64,000 nt of DNA from the NCBI RefSeq assembly GCF_031143425.1, contig NC_090447.1:22355426-22419425 (forward strand). The letters run 5' to 3'. Below are positions 44,410 to 54,684 of the stretch, in pieces. The notes beneath the pieces are model-generated. The model had not been told where the DNA came from and searched no databases. It was given only the letters and a program-made list of their open reading frames with translations. Both the position numbers and the translations under genes were made by a program. Positions within the stretch are counted from its first letter, which is position 1. Each line of letters starts with the position of its first letter. This DNA comes from Pleurodeles waltl (Eukaryota; Chordata; Amphibia; Caudata; Salamandridae).

Positions 44410-44884
44410 GTGAGTACTGCACCTACAACATAGGGGAGGGGGGAGGCAAAAGTCAGGAAAACACACACGCAACACCCCCACCCCCACCCCGACCCTCGCA
44501 CACTACAACACACACACCAATGCATTTCCAAACATCACAGTAACAACCCACAACCCCCCCGGAAGAATGCAAAGACAAAAAGGAATTCAGTACAACCATT
44601 GTAATGTATCAAAATACAGTAAGCTCATAGATACAGAAATATGTCCACATTCCAAATATATACATCACGATTAGTAGTGCAGGTATGCACAATTCAATGT
44701 CCGTGGACCACTGGGCCCAAAATGCATGGTGGAGGCCCACACACGATACCTGTCCAGAAACGGAGAGAACACTGCAGGGGCATCATATAGAAATACAACA
44801 GGCACCTCAGGGGGAAGAGAAGGGGGGGCACCTCAGCCGGATTACAGCACCACGCCAGATCCACGACGGGGCTCCATGCCCATT

Positions 44885-45370
44885 GATGTATCCTGGGGAG
44901 TGCAAAGCCACAGTCTCACAAGTCTCTCCAGTGGATGGTTTGCCTACTGTACTATCCTGTGGAGTGCAAAGCCACAGTCTCACAAGTCTCTACAGTGGGT
45001 GGGTTGCCCACTGTACCATCCTGGGGAGTGCAAAGCCACAGTCTCACAAGTCTTTGCAGTGGGTGGTTTGCCCACTGCTCTATCCTGGGGAGTGCAAAGC
45101 CACAGTCTCACAAGTCTTTGCAGTGGGTGGGTTGCCCACTGTACCATCCTGGGGAGTGCAAAGCCACAGTCTCACAAGTCTCTACAGTGGGTGGGTTGCC
45201 CACTGTTGAATCCTGGGGAGTGCAAAGCCACAGTCTCACAAGTCTTTGCAGTGGGTGGTTGGCCCACTGTACCATCCTCGGGAGTGCAAAGCCACAGTCT
45301 CACTAGTCTTTGCAGTGGGTGGGTTGCTCACTGTACCATCCTGGGGAGTGCAAAGCCACAGACTCTCAAG
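44885..45370. repeat. 60-bp tandem repeat, about eight units (Harbinger B)
   Basis: Units contain CCTGGGGAGTGCAAAGCCAC and CAGTGGGTGGGTTGCCCACT; starts are at about 44890, 44952, 45010 and then every 60 bp. Copy number is twice that of element A. Confidence 0.93.
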
Positions 45371-45790
45371 TGGATAACAGTCTCCACTGGTTCTGGAGGG
45401 GGACTGGTGCCCAGAGTGCTTCATTCTGTTAAGGACTCAGGTAGTGGATGCATGTCTCCACTGGTTCTGGAGGGGGACTGGTGCCCAGAGTGCTTCATCC
45501 TGTTAAGGACTCAGGTAGTGGATGCATGTCTCCACTGGTTCTGGAGGGGGACTGGTGCCCAGAGTGCTTCATCCTGTTAAGGACTCAGGTAGTGGATGCT
45601 GTTCTCCACTGGTTCTGGAGGGGGACTGGTGCCCAGAGTGCTTCATCCTGTTAAGGACTGAGGTAGTGGATGCTGTTCTCCACTGGTTCTGGAGGGGGAC
45701 TGCTGCCCAGAGTGCTTCATCCTGTTAAGGACTCAGGTAGTGGATGCTGTTCTCCACTGGTTCTGGAGGGGGACTGGTGCCCAGAGCGCA
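45371..45790. repeat. 74-bp tandem repeat, about six units (Harbinger B)
   Basis: Units read CTCCACTGGTTCTGGAGGGG then GACTGGTGCCCAGAGTGCTT and CCTGTTAAGGACTCAGGTAG. They are nearly identical, suggesting recent expansion. Frames of 60-70 codons run through each unit boundary but are repeat artefacts. Confidence 0.93.
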
Positions 45791-45849
45791 TCACGCTCAC
45801 CGTGACGGTCCCAGTTGCGTCACTGCCCCTGCCGCACATGGCCTAACGA

Positions 45850-46325
45850 TGCTTGAGTTGGCGGTGCTTGCCCTGTCCAGCGGTGCTTGCCATGGCGGTC
45901 TTTGCCCTGTTCAGCGGTGCTTGCCATGGCGGTCTTTGCCCTGTTCAGCGGTGCTTGCCCTGTTGAGAGGTGCTTGATTTTGCAGTTTCTGACCTGTTCA
46001 GCGGTACTTGCCCTGTTCAGCGGTGCTTGCCCTGTTCAGGGGTGCCTGCCCTGTTCAGTGGTCTTTGCCCTGTTCAGCGGTGCTTGCCACGGCGGTCTTT
46101 GCCCTGTTCAGCGGTGCTTACCCTGTTCAGCGGTGCTTGACTTTGCAGTTTCTGACCTGTTCAGCGGTGCCTGCCCTGTTCAGCGGTCGTTGCCCTGTTC
46201 AGCGGTGCTTGCCCTGTTCAGCGGTGCTTGCCCCGTTCAGCGGTGCTTGCCCTGTTCAGCGGTCTTTGCCCTGTTCAGCGGTGCTTGCCCTGTTCAGCGG
46301 GGCTTGACTTTGCTGTCTCTGACCT
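45850..46325. repeat. About 20-bp tandem repeat array, CGGTGCTTGCCCTGTTCAG type (Harbinger B)
   Basis: More than 20 units of CGGTGCTTGCCCTGTTCAG and variants (TGGCGGTCTTTGCCCTGTTC, TTGACTTTGCAGTTTCTGAC) with higher-order structure of about 140-170 bp. The related array in element A is at 4455-4690. Confidence 0.9.
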
Positions 46326-46353
46326 GTGCAGTGGTGTGTGCCATGGCGGTCCC

Positions 46354-46599
46354 TCATTGCCTAGTGGGGCTGTGGCTGCCGGGGCCCTCCTGGGCACTGA
46401 CTCTGGCGTTGGTCTCCGGACCAGTGACAATTGTGCTGCACTCCTGGGCACTGACTCTGGCGGTGTTCTCCGGACCAGTGACGATTGTGCTGCCCTCCTG
46501 GGCACTGACTCTGGCGGTGGTCTCCTGGCCAGTGACGATGGGGCTGGCGGTGGCGTCCTGGGCAGTGGGGAGGATGGCGGCCTTCTCCGCCGTGCTGCT
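46354..46599 (-). pseudogene. Harbinger B M1 exon 3, distal part
   Basis: The C-terminal tail of M1 resumes on this side of the chromovirus with PTAQDATASPIVTGQETTAR and further TGPE/TARVSAQE repeats, then a stop at 46354. The open frame seems to extend into the chromovirus LTR, but that part is foreign. The proximal part is 54685-56070. The TARVSAQE repeat differs from the AQEATASTSPA repeat at the same position of copy A, so the tail evolves quickly by repeat turnover. Confidence 0.7.
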
Positions 46600-47920
46600 T
46601 GTCATGACCACACAAACTTGCCAAGTCAAATCAAAGAAGTGCATGAGAAAAGCAAAGAGATATCCTCAGTGGAGACAGCAAAGCCCAAACTGGAAGAAGG
46701 TTTGCAGAGTAATCTTGCGCTTATTTCAAAGGAAGAATCAAGAAGAGAAGATCCAAGATGGCCGCTGTGAGTCCTGAAGGTTAGTTACAGTTCTAGTCTT
46801 GCAATCGGTTGGTTGCTAGGTTACGAGCTCTCCAGCTGGAAGCCTTGCACTTCAACTGAGGTCTGACAGGAATCAGCTGTGTGGAGAGAGAGCGCGCTTC
46901 AGAACAGAAACTCCTGTGAGGTAAAATTACATTTGAAGTTTATATTACCGAAAACAGATAAATATTGTCAAGGTTTATTCAAAGAGTTTGATAGTAGACC
47001 GTTCCCATGGAAGTCGGCAAGGCTACAGAGTTAATGTATGAATTAACCTTATGTTTACAAGGTTCTTGTTTAAGATATTAAAGTCAAAGAAAAAACGAAC
47101 TTTAAAAGAGCAAGTATCTACAAATGTCAAGGTTATAAACAAAGGCCAAGTTTAAAGGAGAAACGAACTTTTAACAAATAAGCATTTACAAATTCAATGG
47201 TAATAAACCAAAATAGAGTTTAAAAGAGAAACAAACTTAAATAAACAAGCATTTACAACTACAAGTTATCGACAGATGTCGAAGTAAGGAAGGAGAAACT
47301 AACTGTAATAAACAAGCATTTACAAATACAAGTTATCAACAAATGTCGAAGTAAGAAAGGAGAAACGAACTTTAATAAACAAGCATTTACAAATACAAGT
47401 ATTGACAGAAGTCACAATAAGACAGGAGAAATTAAATAACATCAGCTGATTTGAAGAACGCATTATCACCAACTATATATATACTGTATATATATATATA
47501 GCAACATAAAACCAATCTCTAACAAAGGTTGAGAAGTTCTTCCAGAATCAGTAATAAGCATTTTTTTAAGAAGAGCTATCATTTATAGAGAGAAGCAAGG
47601 CTACAGAGAACTCAGGGTGAGTGAAGAAATAATAGAATTAAAGAGAATTAAGTGTTGAGAGTAGAAAGTGAAAAACTGATGTTGTATGTCCCTAGTAATT
47701 GTGACTGTGACTCTTGCTGGTGCTGTATCCAATCTTAGATGTGAAGAGGCAGACTGAGTACTGGCGTTCATCATCTCTGTGGCAGTCTCTCTACCATCCC
47801 ATTCCCCTTTCCCCCTCCGGGGTACTCAGCACGAAGGATTAATATTCGTTGTGAGTAGCTCGGTCGGGACTGAGGAGTTATCTTCTGCTTCTGAGGAAAT
47901 CGAATTGAAGTATCCTGACA
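46600..47920 (+). repeat. 5' LTR of the sushi-like element
   Basis: It begins TGTCATGACCACACAAACTT and ends AAGTATCCTGACA. It includes several AAACGAACTT/AATAAACAAGCATTTACAA subrepeats (47090-47400) and a (TA)n run near 47480. The base after the LTR is GATTGAAGTGCC, with no TGG-type tRNA primer site. The frame leading into gag is open from 47779, inside the LTR. Confidence 0.93.
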
Positions 47921-47979
47921 GATTGAAGTGCCATTACCCTAATTTTAGGGAAAAAACAGATTTCCTCCTGAGCAGAATG

Positions 47980-48960
47980 GCAGAAGGAATTGATATAAAA
48001 GCATTAGCCACCGTTTTGGAAGGGTTACAGAAACAATTAAATAACACCATAGAAGAAACAGTCCAAATAAAACAGCGAATAAATGAGTTAGGGAACACCG
48101 CTAAATCAAATGAATCTGTGTTTTCACAAATCCCTATCCCTTCACAGTCTGCCGGTATATCCACTCAAGTAATTCATGCGGTTTCCCCTATTATTCCTTT
48201 GGCTCAACCCGAGCGCTTCGGTGGGGATCCAAATAAGGCACAGATTTTTCTGACCCAATGCTCATTGCATTTTTTATGTAGACCAGTCATTTTTTCCGAA
48301 GACCAGTCCAAAGTGGCATTTATATTGTCTTATCTGACAGGAGATGCGGCCGCATGGTCCATGCCAATAATTTCCAGAAATGATCCTGTTTTATATAATT
48401 TCCAAAATTTCAAGGAAGAGTTCTTAAGAATATTTGATCGGCAAACTGCAGCTCAAGCCACTGACAATGAACTACTGGAAATCAGGCAAGGTAATAAAGA
48501 TCTAGTAGCCTATCTGGCTCATTTCAATAAACTCATTGTAGAGACTGCCTGGCCGGAGTCAAAAAGAGCCGCCATATTTTATAGTGGACTGGGAGATGAA
48601 TTGAAAGATGCCTTAGCACAAGTTCCAAATAGACCCACCGAAATTTCGGAGTTAATTGATCTTGTGTTACAGATTGACCACCGGTTAACTGAACGAAGAG
48701 CAGAAAAGAGAAGAGAGTATCGACCATTTCCCCTGAAAATTGATCGTGTAAGAAATGATCATACGAGAGCCGGAGAAGGGATAACGATAGAAGAAGCAAT
48801 GCAAATTGGCTCCATCCGAGGTCCTTTATCCAAGGAAGAAAAAGAGAAAAGAAGAGTGAATCAACTATGTTTATATTGCGGTGCATCTGGGCATTTTGTT
48901 AAAAACTGTCCCAAGAAACCCAAAGCTCTTCAGTCGGGAAAAGGCCAGCTTCATCAGTAG
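47980..48960 (+). CDS. Sushi-like gag
   Basis: I choose ATG 47980 (MAEGIDIKALATVLEGLQKQ) as start because it is the first Met beyond the LTR; an upstream ATG at 47779 lies in the LTR, and the frame is open between them. About 326 residues: an N-terminal coiled coil (LEGLQKQLNNTIEETVQIKQ), a capsid-like retrotransposon gag domain (PERFGGDPNKAQIFLTQCSL through YSGLGDELKDALAQVPNRP), and a C-terminal zinc knuckle CLYCGASGHFVKNC. It forms cytoplasmic particles and packages element RNA. No internal stop is present. Pol follows 15 bases later in another frame. Confidence 0.9.
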   Translation, partial: AEGIDIKALATVLEGLQKQLNNTIEETVQIKQRINELGNTAKSNESVFSQIPIPSQSAGISTQVIHAVSPIIPLAQPERFGGDPNKAQIFLTQCSLHFLCRPVIFSEDQSKVAFILSYLTGDAAAWSMPIISRNDPVLYNFQNFKEEFLRIFDRQTAAQATDNELLEIRQGNKDLVAYLAHFNKLIVETAWPESKRAAIFYSGLGDELKDALAQVPNRPTEISELIDLVLQIDHRLTERRAEKRREYRPFPLKIDRVRNDHTRAGEGITIEEAMQIGSIRGPLSKEEKEKRRVNQLCLYCGASGHFVKNCPKKPKALQSGKGQLHQ

Positions 48961-48974
48961 AGGGAGTTGCCCTG

Positions 48975-51230
48975 ATGAAAGCAGAACCCAAGACAACTCC
49001 TTTAGATCAACAAATGGCGAATACCTTACAAACCGCAGCACCACATTTGGTACAAACAGTATCAGTTAAGACCCTTGAGAAGGAAATTCAAGGGATCTCA
49101 GTTATGATAGACTCTGGAGCTACGGGCAACTTCTGTGATATCAAATACGCTCGTAAAATGGGTATTCGATTTATCAAGAAATCTACTTTGGAAGTAGTAA
49201 GAGCTGTGGATGGAACCAATCTTTCTTCAGGACCCATTTCCCATGAGACCGAACCAATTCAGATGCAAGGTTTTGGTGGACATCAGGAGCAGATAATCTT
49301 TAATTTGATAGATGCTCCACAATTTCAACTCATTTTGGTTCTGCCCTGGCTTACAGAACATAATCCACAAATTGATTGGAGCAAAAGAACGATCAAGATG
49401 AATTCCTCTTACTGCAAAGAGAATTGCTTTCATGATGGAGTGGAAGTGTCCACCAAGTCCCAAGCGGCTTGTTTATCATCACACTCTTCAATGATCCGTG
49501 CACTAAAGACAGCAGAAATCCCAAAAGAATATGAGGATTTAGTCGCCGTTTTTGATGAAATTGAGGCTGAGAAATTGCCACCACATCGACCCTACGACTG
49601 CAAAATTGAACTGGAGCCAGGTGCGATATTGCCATGTAGCAGAATATACGCATTGACCGAAGCAGAGAATCAACATTTAAAGGAGTATTTGGATCAATAT
49701 CTTGCTAATGGTTTTATTCGTCCTTCTGAATCTCCAGTGTCATCCCCACTATTTTTCATACCAAAGAAGGATGGGAGTCTTCGAACTTGCATTGATTATC
49801 GAGCCCTCAATCAGGTTACCATCAAGAATCGATACCCACTGCCTTTAGTGTCAGTTTTATTAGATCAAGTAAAGAATGCTAGAATCTACACCAAATTGGA
49901 CCTGCGAGGAGCATTTCATTTGATTCGAGTGGCTTCAGGGGATGAATGGAAAACCGCTTTTCGGACTCGATACGGATTATTTGAATATCAAGTGATGCCT
50001 TATGGGTTATGCAATGCTCCCGCTGCCTTCCGGAAGTTCGGTAATGATATCTTACGAGAATTCCTCGACCGGATTGCCGTGGTTTATATAGATGACATTT
50101 TAATCTTTTCCGACAATCTACAGGAGCACATTTCCCATGTTCGATCCATCCTCACAAGGTTGCAAGAAAACCATCTCTATGTAAAATTGGAGAAGTGTGC
50201 ATTTCATGTGGAACGAGTTGAGTTCTTAGGATTCATTTTGTCACCAGAAGGAGTTAGTATGGATCCTGCCAAGCTAAAGACAGTGCAATATTGGCCTTCT
50301 CCTTGCAATGTCAAAGAGATCCAGAGTTTCTTGGGGTTCGCAAATTTTTATCGAATATTCATATCCAATTTTTCTCAAGCAGTTACACCCATTACTCGAT
50401 TGTTGAAGAAAGGAGTGAAGTTTGAGTGGACAAAAGAAGCTGAAAATGCTTTTAATTTTTTGAAGAATTCCTTCGTCTCAGCTCCAATCTTGCTCCACCC
50501 CAATCCAGATGAGCCATATTATGTGGAGGCAGATGCTTCAGATGTTGCCATAGGAGGTATCCTTTCCCAGCGTCATAAAGATACAGGTCAATTACATCCA
50601 GTGGCCTATTTCTCTCTAAAATTAACACCACCAGAGATAAATTATTCAATTGTGGATAAGGAGCTATTGGCAGTCAAAGAAACTTTTCGTGAGTGGAGGC
50701 ATTACATTTTGGGAGCTAAGCATAAAGTGACCGTTTACACGGACCACCGAAATTTACAGTTTTTAAAATCAACTCGAACTCTAACAGCTAGACAACTGCG
50801 TTGGTCCCTATATTTTGCAGACTTTGATTTTGTTATCACTTTCAGACCAGGAAAAGTAAATGGGAAGGCAGATGCTCTATCTCGAATTGATACCGGTGCA
50901 GTTGAAGAGCCTCCAGAAAAAGAATTGATTATTTCACAAGAGAAGTTCATATCTGCCATATTGTATGAAAATTTAACCAAAGAAATTCAAGAAAACTTAA
51001 CATTCGAAGGAATGCTGAAGTGGTCCAAAGAAGGCCAAGGAAGAGAAATCAAAAAAGGTTTGCCATACTTTAAAGGTGCACTGTATGTTCCGGCTGTGGA
51101 GCTGCAAGAAAAAATTCTTCAGGCTTATCATGACGATCAATTGGCTGGACACAAAGGAATTCAAAAGACTCAAAATCTAATACAACGAGAATTTTGGTGG
51201 CCAAAAATGAAAACTCAGATAAGACAATAT
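48975..51230 (+). pseudogene. Sushi-like pol, part 1 (protease, RT, RNase H, integrase zinc finger start)
   Basis: The frame starts at ATG 48975 just after the gag stop, so pol would need frameshifting or reinitiation. Protease: SVMIDSGATGNFCD. Reverse transcriptase: FIPKKDGSLRTCIDYRALNQ, KLDLRGAFHLIRV, MPYGLCNAPAAFRKF and YIDDILIFSDN with the intact YIDD. RNase H: YYVEADASDVAIGGILSQ, KELLAVKETFREWRHY, YTDHRNLQFL. Integrase zinc finger: DDQLAGHKGIQKTQNLIQRE, then FWWPKMKTQIRQY at the MITE junction. All catalytic residues appear intact. The gene is cut at 51230 by the MITE; beyond it the frame belongs to the insertion. Confidence 0.93.
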
Positions 51231-52208
51231 GGCCCTCATTCCAACCTTGGCGGTCGGCGGAGAGTCGGCGGTCGGACCGCGAACAGACCGGCGGCCCAAA
51301 AAATGGTATTCTGACCGCGGCGGTCACCGCCGCAACCGACCGCCACTTTCCCACTCCGCCCGCCACGGCGGTCATGACCGACGGGCTGGAGTTTGGGCAC
51401 TCCGGGCCGGCGGTCGACCCAAGACCGCCAACCGTATCATGACCCTGCCTACCGCCGCGGTTTCTGGTGGTCGGGAACCGCCAAGCGAACCATGGCGGTA
51501 GGCACTATCGGGGCCAGGGAATTCCTTCCCTGGCACTGATAGGGGTCTCCCCTGCCCCCCACTGCCCCCCCCGAGTCCTCCCCCCACACCCTCCACCCCC
51601 CCAGAGGTGGTACGAACCCCCTGCCCCCCCCACCCCGACATGCACATACACGCACCCCGACATGCACGCACCCCCAACATGCACATATGCACACCCCCTA
51701 CACACACACAACGGGGACACATACCCACACACATACATGCCAACATGCGCACCCCCGACCTACACACATTGCCCATAGGCACAGCAGCACCCCCCGCCCG
51801 CTTGCACGCACCCACACACCCCCTCTACACACCCCCATGCACGCACACATCACACAACACCCCCCCAACCCCTCCCCTCACGGACGATCAACTTACCTTG
51901 TGCGTTGGCCCTCCGGGAGGCGACGGCAGCCATAGGGAGGTGACCGCCTACAGAAGACCGCCAACAGAAGACCGCCACACAGAAATGTGGGTCGTAATTC
52001 TGGGGGCGGTGTTCTGCTGCCGTGGCGGTCGGAGGTTGACCAGTCTCCACTTTCCTGCCGACCGCCAGTGTGGCTGCTGGCGGTTTCACGGCGGAACGCT
52101 CCCAGCGGTCGGAATACGCGCAGCGGCATACCGCCGCGGTCGGCGGTAAATACCGCGGCGGTAACTCGGCGGTCTTGCGAAAAGACCGCCAAGGTCAGAA
52201 TGAGGGCC
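51231..52208. mobile_element. 978-bp GGCGG-rich Harbinger MITE in the chromovirus integrase
   Basis: The ends are GGCCCTCATTCCAACCTTGG and CCAAGGTCAGAATGAGGGCC, with TAT duplicated on each side (51228-51230, 52209-52211). Removing it and one TAT gives a continuous integrase reading across QYVSTCDKC. Both flanks are packed with GGCGGTC/GACCGCC motifs, and the centre (51600-51880) is a C-rich ACACCCC/CACGCA low-complexity tract. No transposase is encoded, so it was moved by an autonomous Harbinger in trans. Its terminal bases differ slightly from elements A and B, implying another subfamily. Confidence 0.92.
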
Positions 52209-52211
52209 TAT

Positions 52212-53264
52212 GTGTCAACTTGTGACAAATGTCAAAGAGGGAAATCAAATAGAACAGCTTCACAAGGTCTGTTAAGACCTTTGCCCACTGCACCCCATGC
52301 CTGGCATAACGTTACTATGGATCTTATAGTGGACCTCCCTAGTAGCCAAGGTTTTAACACTATCCTAGTTTTTGTGGACACTTTCACTAAAATGGCGCAT
52401 TTCATTCCTTTGAAAGAAATCCCTCGAGCCCCACAGGTTGCACAGTTGTTTACACAACACATAGTACGCGCCCAGGGTATCCCAAAAATTCTAGTTTCAG
52501 ACAGGGGGTCCCAATTTGTTTCTCGCTTTTGGAAGGCCTTTAGTAAAAGATTAGGTATTGATTCTCGTTACTCTACCAGTTACCATCCTGAAACCGATGG
52601 GCAAACAGAGAGAGTGAATCAAGAGTTAGAACAGTATTTAAGACTCAATTTATTCGATAAAGAGAAGGAATGGCCAGAGTTGATGTGGGCAGCTGAATTT
52701 GCTTATAATAATGCTGTTCATTCCACCACTGGGTTCACCCCCTTTTATCTGAACCATGGTAGACATCCTAATGTAATGTTGGGCAAAGAAGATGATTCAG
52801 TGCCTGCAGTAGAAGAGATGGTGAGGGATTTGCAGACCATGTTAGTTAGGGCTAGAAAAAACATCATTCAAGCAAAAGACTCATATAAGACTCAGGCTGA
52901 TAGAAAAAGAAGAGAGAGCCCCATTTATTCGAAAGGAGACAAAGTTTGGTTATCCACTCGTCATTTACGTCTCAAAGGAAATCGCAAATTTCAGCCACGA
53001 TTTATAGGCCCATTCAAAGTTGACAAGATTATCAATCCAGTGGCAGTTAAATTGCAGTTGCCAGCTCATCTAAAGATACATCCTGTTTTCCATGTCTCCT
53101 TGTTAAAGAACAGTCCTCCAAATTTACGTCAAAACTCCCCTCCAATTCCTATCCAGATTAGCTCTGCAGAAGAGAATGAGGTCAATCAAATCTTAGATTC
53201 CAAAATCCGTAATGGCCAGCTTTATTATCTAATTGATTGGAAAGGTTATGGTCCAGAGGAATGA
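52212..53264 (+). pseudogene. Sushi-like pol, part 2 (integrase core to chromodomain)
   Basis: Beyond the MITE the frame completes the zinc finger (VSTCDKCQRGKSN), then the DDE core: NVTMDLIVDLPSSQG (Asp), ILVSDRGSQFVSRFWKAF (Asp), YHPETDGQTERVNQELEQY (Glu). A GPF/Y-type module (FIGPFKVDKI and PVFHVSLLK) and a chromodomain start (EVNQILDSKIRNGQLYYLID, WKGYGPEE) follow. A TGA at 53262-53264 cuts the chromodomain, and its remainder lies in another frame. Chromodomains direct integration to modified chromatin, so the break would impair targeting even if integrase itself were whole. Confidence 0.92.
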
Positions 53265-53370
53265 TCCTGGGACCGCACGAGTATGTACATGCTTCAAGAT
53301 TAGTGAGAAACTTTCATAGAACCTACCCAAGCAAACCTAAATTGGAGAACTGTTCCTTGAGGGGGCGTAC
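53237..53370 (+). pseudogene. Chromodomain C-terminal remainder and polypurine tract
   Basis: In a shifted frame relative to the main pol, PHEYVHASRLVRNFHRTYPS continues the chromodomain pattern expected after the conserved GPEE-SW. The stop and the shift fall within about ten bases of each other. The segment ends TTGAGGGGGCGTAC, a polypurine-rich tract directly before the 3' LTR, the usual plus-strand primer site. Confidence 0.8.
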
Positions 53371-54684
53371 TGTCATGACCACACAAACTTGCCAATTCAA
53401 ATCAAAGAAGTGCATGAGAAAAGCAAAGAGATATCCTCAGTGGAGACAGCAAAGCCCAAACTGGAAGAAGGTTTGCAGAGTAATCTTGCGCTTATTTCAA
53501 AGGAAGAATCAAGAAGAGAAGATCCAAGATGGCCGCTGTGAGTCCTGAAGGTTAGTTACAGTTCTAGTCTTGCAATCGGTTGGTTGCTAGGTTACGAGCT
53601 CTCCAGCTGGAAGCCTTGCACTTCAACTGAGGTCTGAAAGGAATCAGCTGTGTGGAGAGAGAGCGCGCTTCAGAACAGAAACTCCTGTGAGGTAAAATTA
53701 CATTTGAAGATTATATTACAGAAAACAGATAAATATTGTCAAGATTTATTGGAAGAGTTTGATTGTAGACCGTTCCCGTGGAAGTCGGCAAGGCTATAGA
53801 GTTAATGTATGAATTAACCTTATGTTTACAAGGTTCTTGTTTAAGATATTAAATCAAAGAAAAAACGAACTTTAAAAGAGCAAGTATCTACAAATGTCAA
53901 GGTTATAAACAAAGGCCAAGTTTAAAGGAGAAACGAACTGTTAACAAATAAGCATTTACAAATTCAATGGTAATAAACCAAACTGGAGTTTAAAAGAGAA
54001 ACAAACTTAAATAAACAAGCATTTACAACTACAAGTTATCGACAGATGTCGAAGTAAGGAAGGAGAAACTAACTGTAATAAACAAGCATTTAGAAATACA
54101 AGTTATCAACAAATGTCAAAGTAAGAAAGGAGAAACGAACTTTAATAAACAAGCATTTACAAATACAAGTATTGACAGAAGTCACAATAAGACAGGAGAA
54201 ATTAAATAACATCAGCTGATTTGAAGAACGCATTATCACCAACTATATATATATATATATATAGCAACATAAAACCAATCTCTAACAAAGGTTGAGAAGT
54301 TCTTCCAGAATCAGTAATAAGCATTTTTTTAAGAAGAGCTCTCATTTATAGAGAGAAGCAAGGCTACAGAGAACTCAGGGTGAGTGAAGAAATAATAGAA
54401 TTAAAGTGAATTAAGTGTTGAGAGTAGAAAGTGAAAAACTGATGTTGTATGTCCCTAGTAATTGCGACTGTGACTCTTGCAGGTGCTGTATCCAATCTTA
54501 GATGTGAAGAGGCAGACTGAGTACTGGCGTTCATCATCTCTGTGGCAGTCTCTCTACCATCCCATTCCCCTTTCCCCCTCCGGGGTACTCAGCACGAAGG
54601 ATTAATATTCGTTGTGAGTAGCTCGGGTCGGGACTGAGGAGTTATCTTCTGCTTCTGAGGAAATCGAATTGAAGTATCCTGACA
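53371..54684 (+). repeat. 3' LTR of the sushi-like element
   Basis: It is 1314 bp, nearly identical to the 5' LTR. Differences include a shorter TA run near 54245 and isolated substitutions. It ends AAGTATCCTGACA at the target duplication CTGAT. Confidence 0.95.

Larger units (their letters stand above)
46600..54684 (+). mobile_element. Sushi-like chromovirus (Ty3/gypsy) inserted in Harbinger B
   Basis: A complete LTR retrotransposon: LTRs of 1321 and 1314 bp, gag, pol in the order protease, RT, RNase H, integrase, and a C-terminal chromodomain region. A 5-bp target duplication is CTGCT on the left (46595-46599) and CTGAT on the right (54685-54689), one mismatch. The uninterrupted Harbinger sequence is seen in element A near 5060. 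By eye the LTRs differ by about 19 substitutions plus a few indels, so the insertion is fairly young. The only large disruptions are the MITE in integrase and a stop plus frameshift in the chromodomain. Chromodomain plus gypsy order indicates the Tf1/sushi chromovirus group. Confidence 0.92.

Noticed and set aside
44726..45580. 284-codon plus-strand frame with 20-residue repeats
   Set aside because: The 60-bp repeat is a multiple of three and is open in several frames at once; no domain, no matching frame in element A beyond the repeat.
44885..45790. CRISPR-like look of regularly spaced repeats
   Set aside because: Units are contiguous tandem repeats without unique spacers, inside a eukaryotic transposon.
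45887..46777. 296-codon frame of CSAVLALFSGACPVQR-type repeats
   Set aside because: It is a translation of the 20-bp array running on into the chromovirus LTR across the insertion boundary, so it cannot be an old gene.
47779..47979. Upstream ATG for the chromovirus gag
   Set aside because: It lies in the LTR; the first Met after the LTR at 47980 is the more likely start, although the frame is open through the boundary.
51607..52149. His/Thr/Pro-rich frame and its antisense
   Set aside because: They lie in the C-rich ACACCC tract of the 978-bp MITE, with no start context or homologous copy.
51987..52211. N-terminal part of the frame running into chromovirus integrase
   Set aside because: This portion is MITE sequence read through by chance; the true integrase continues from 51230 to 52212 across the target duplication.
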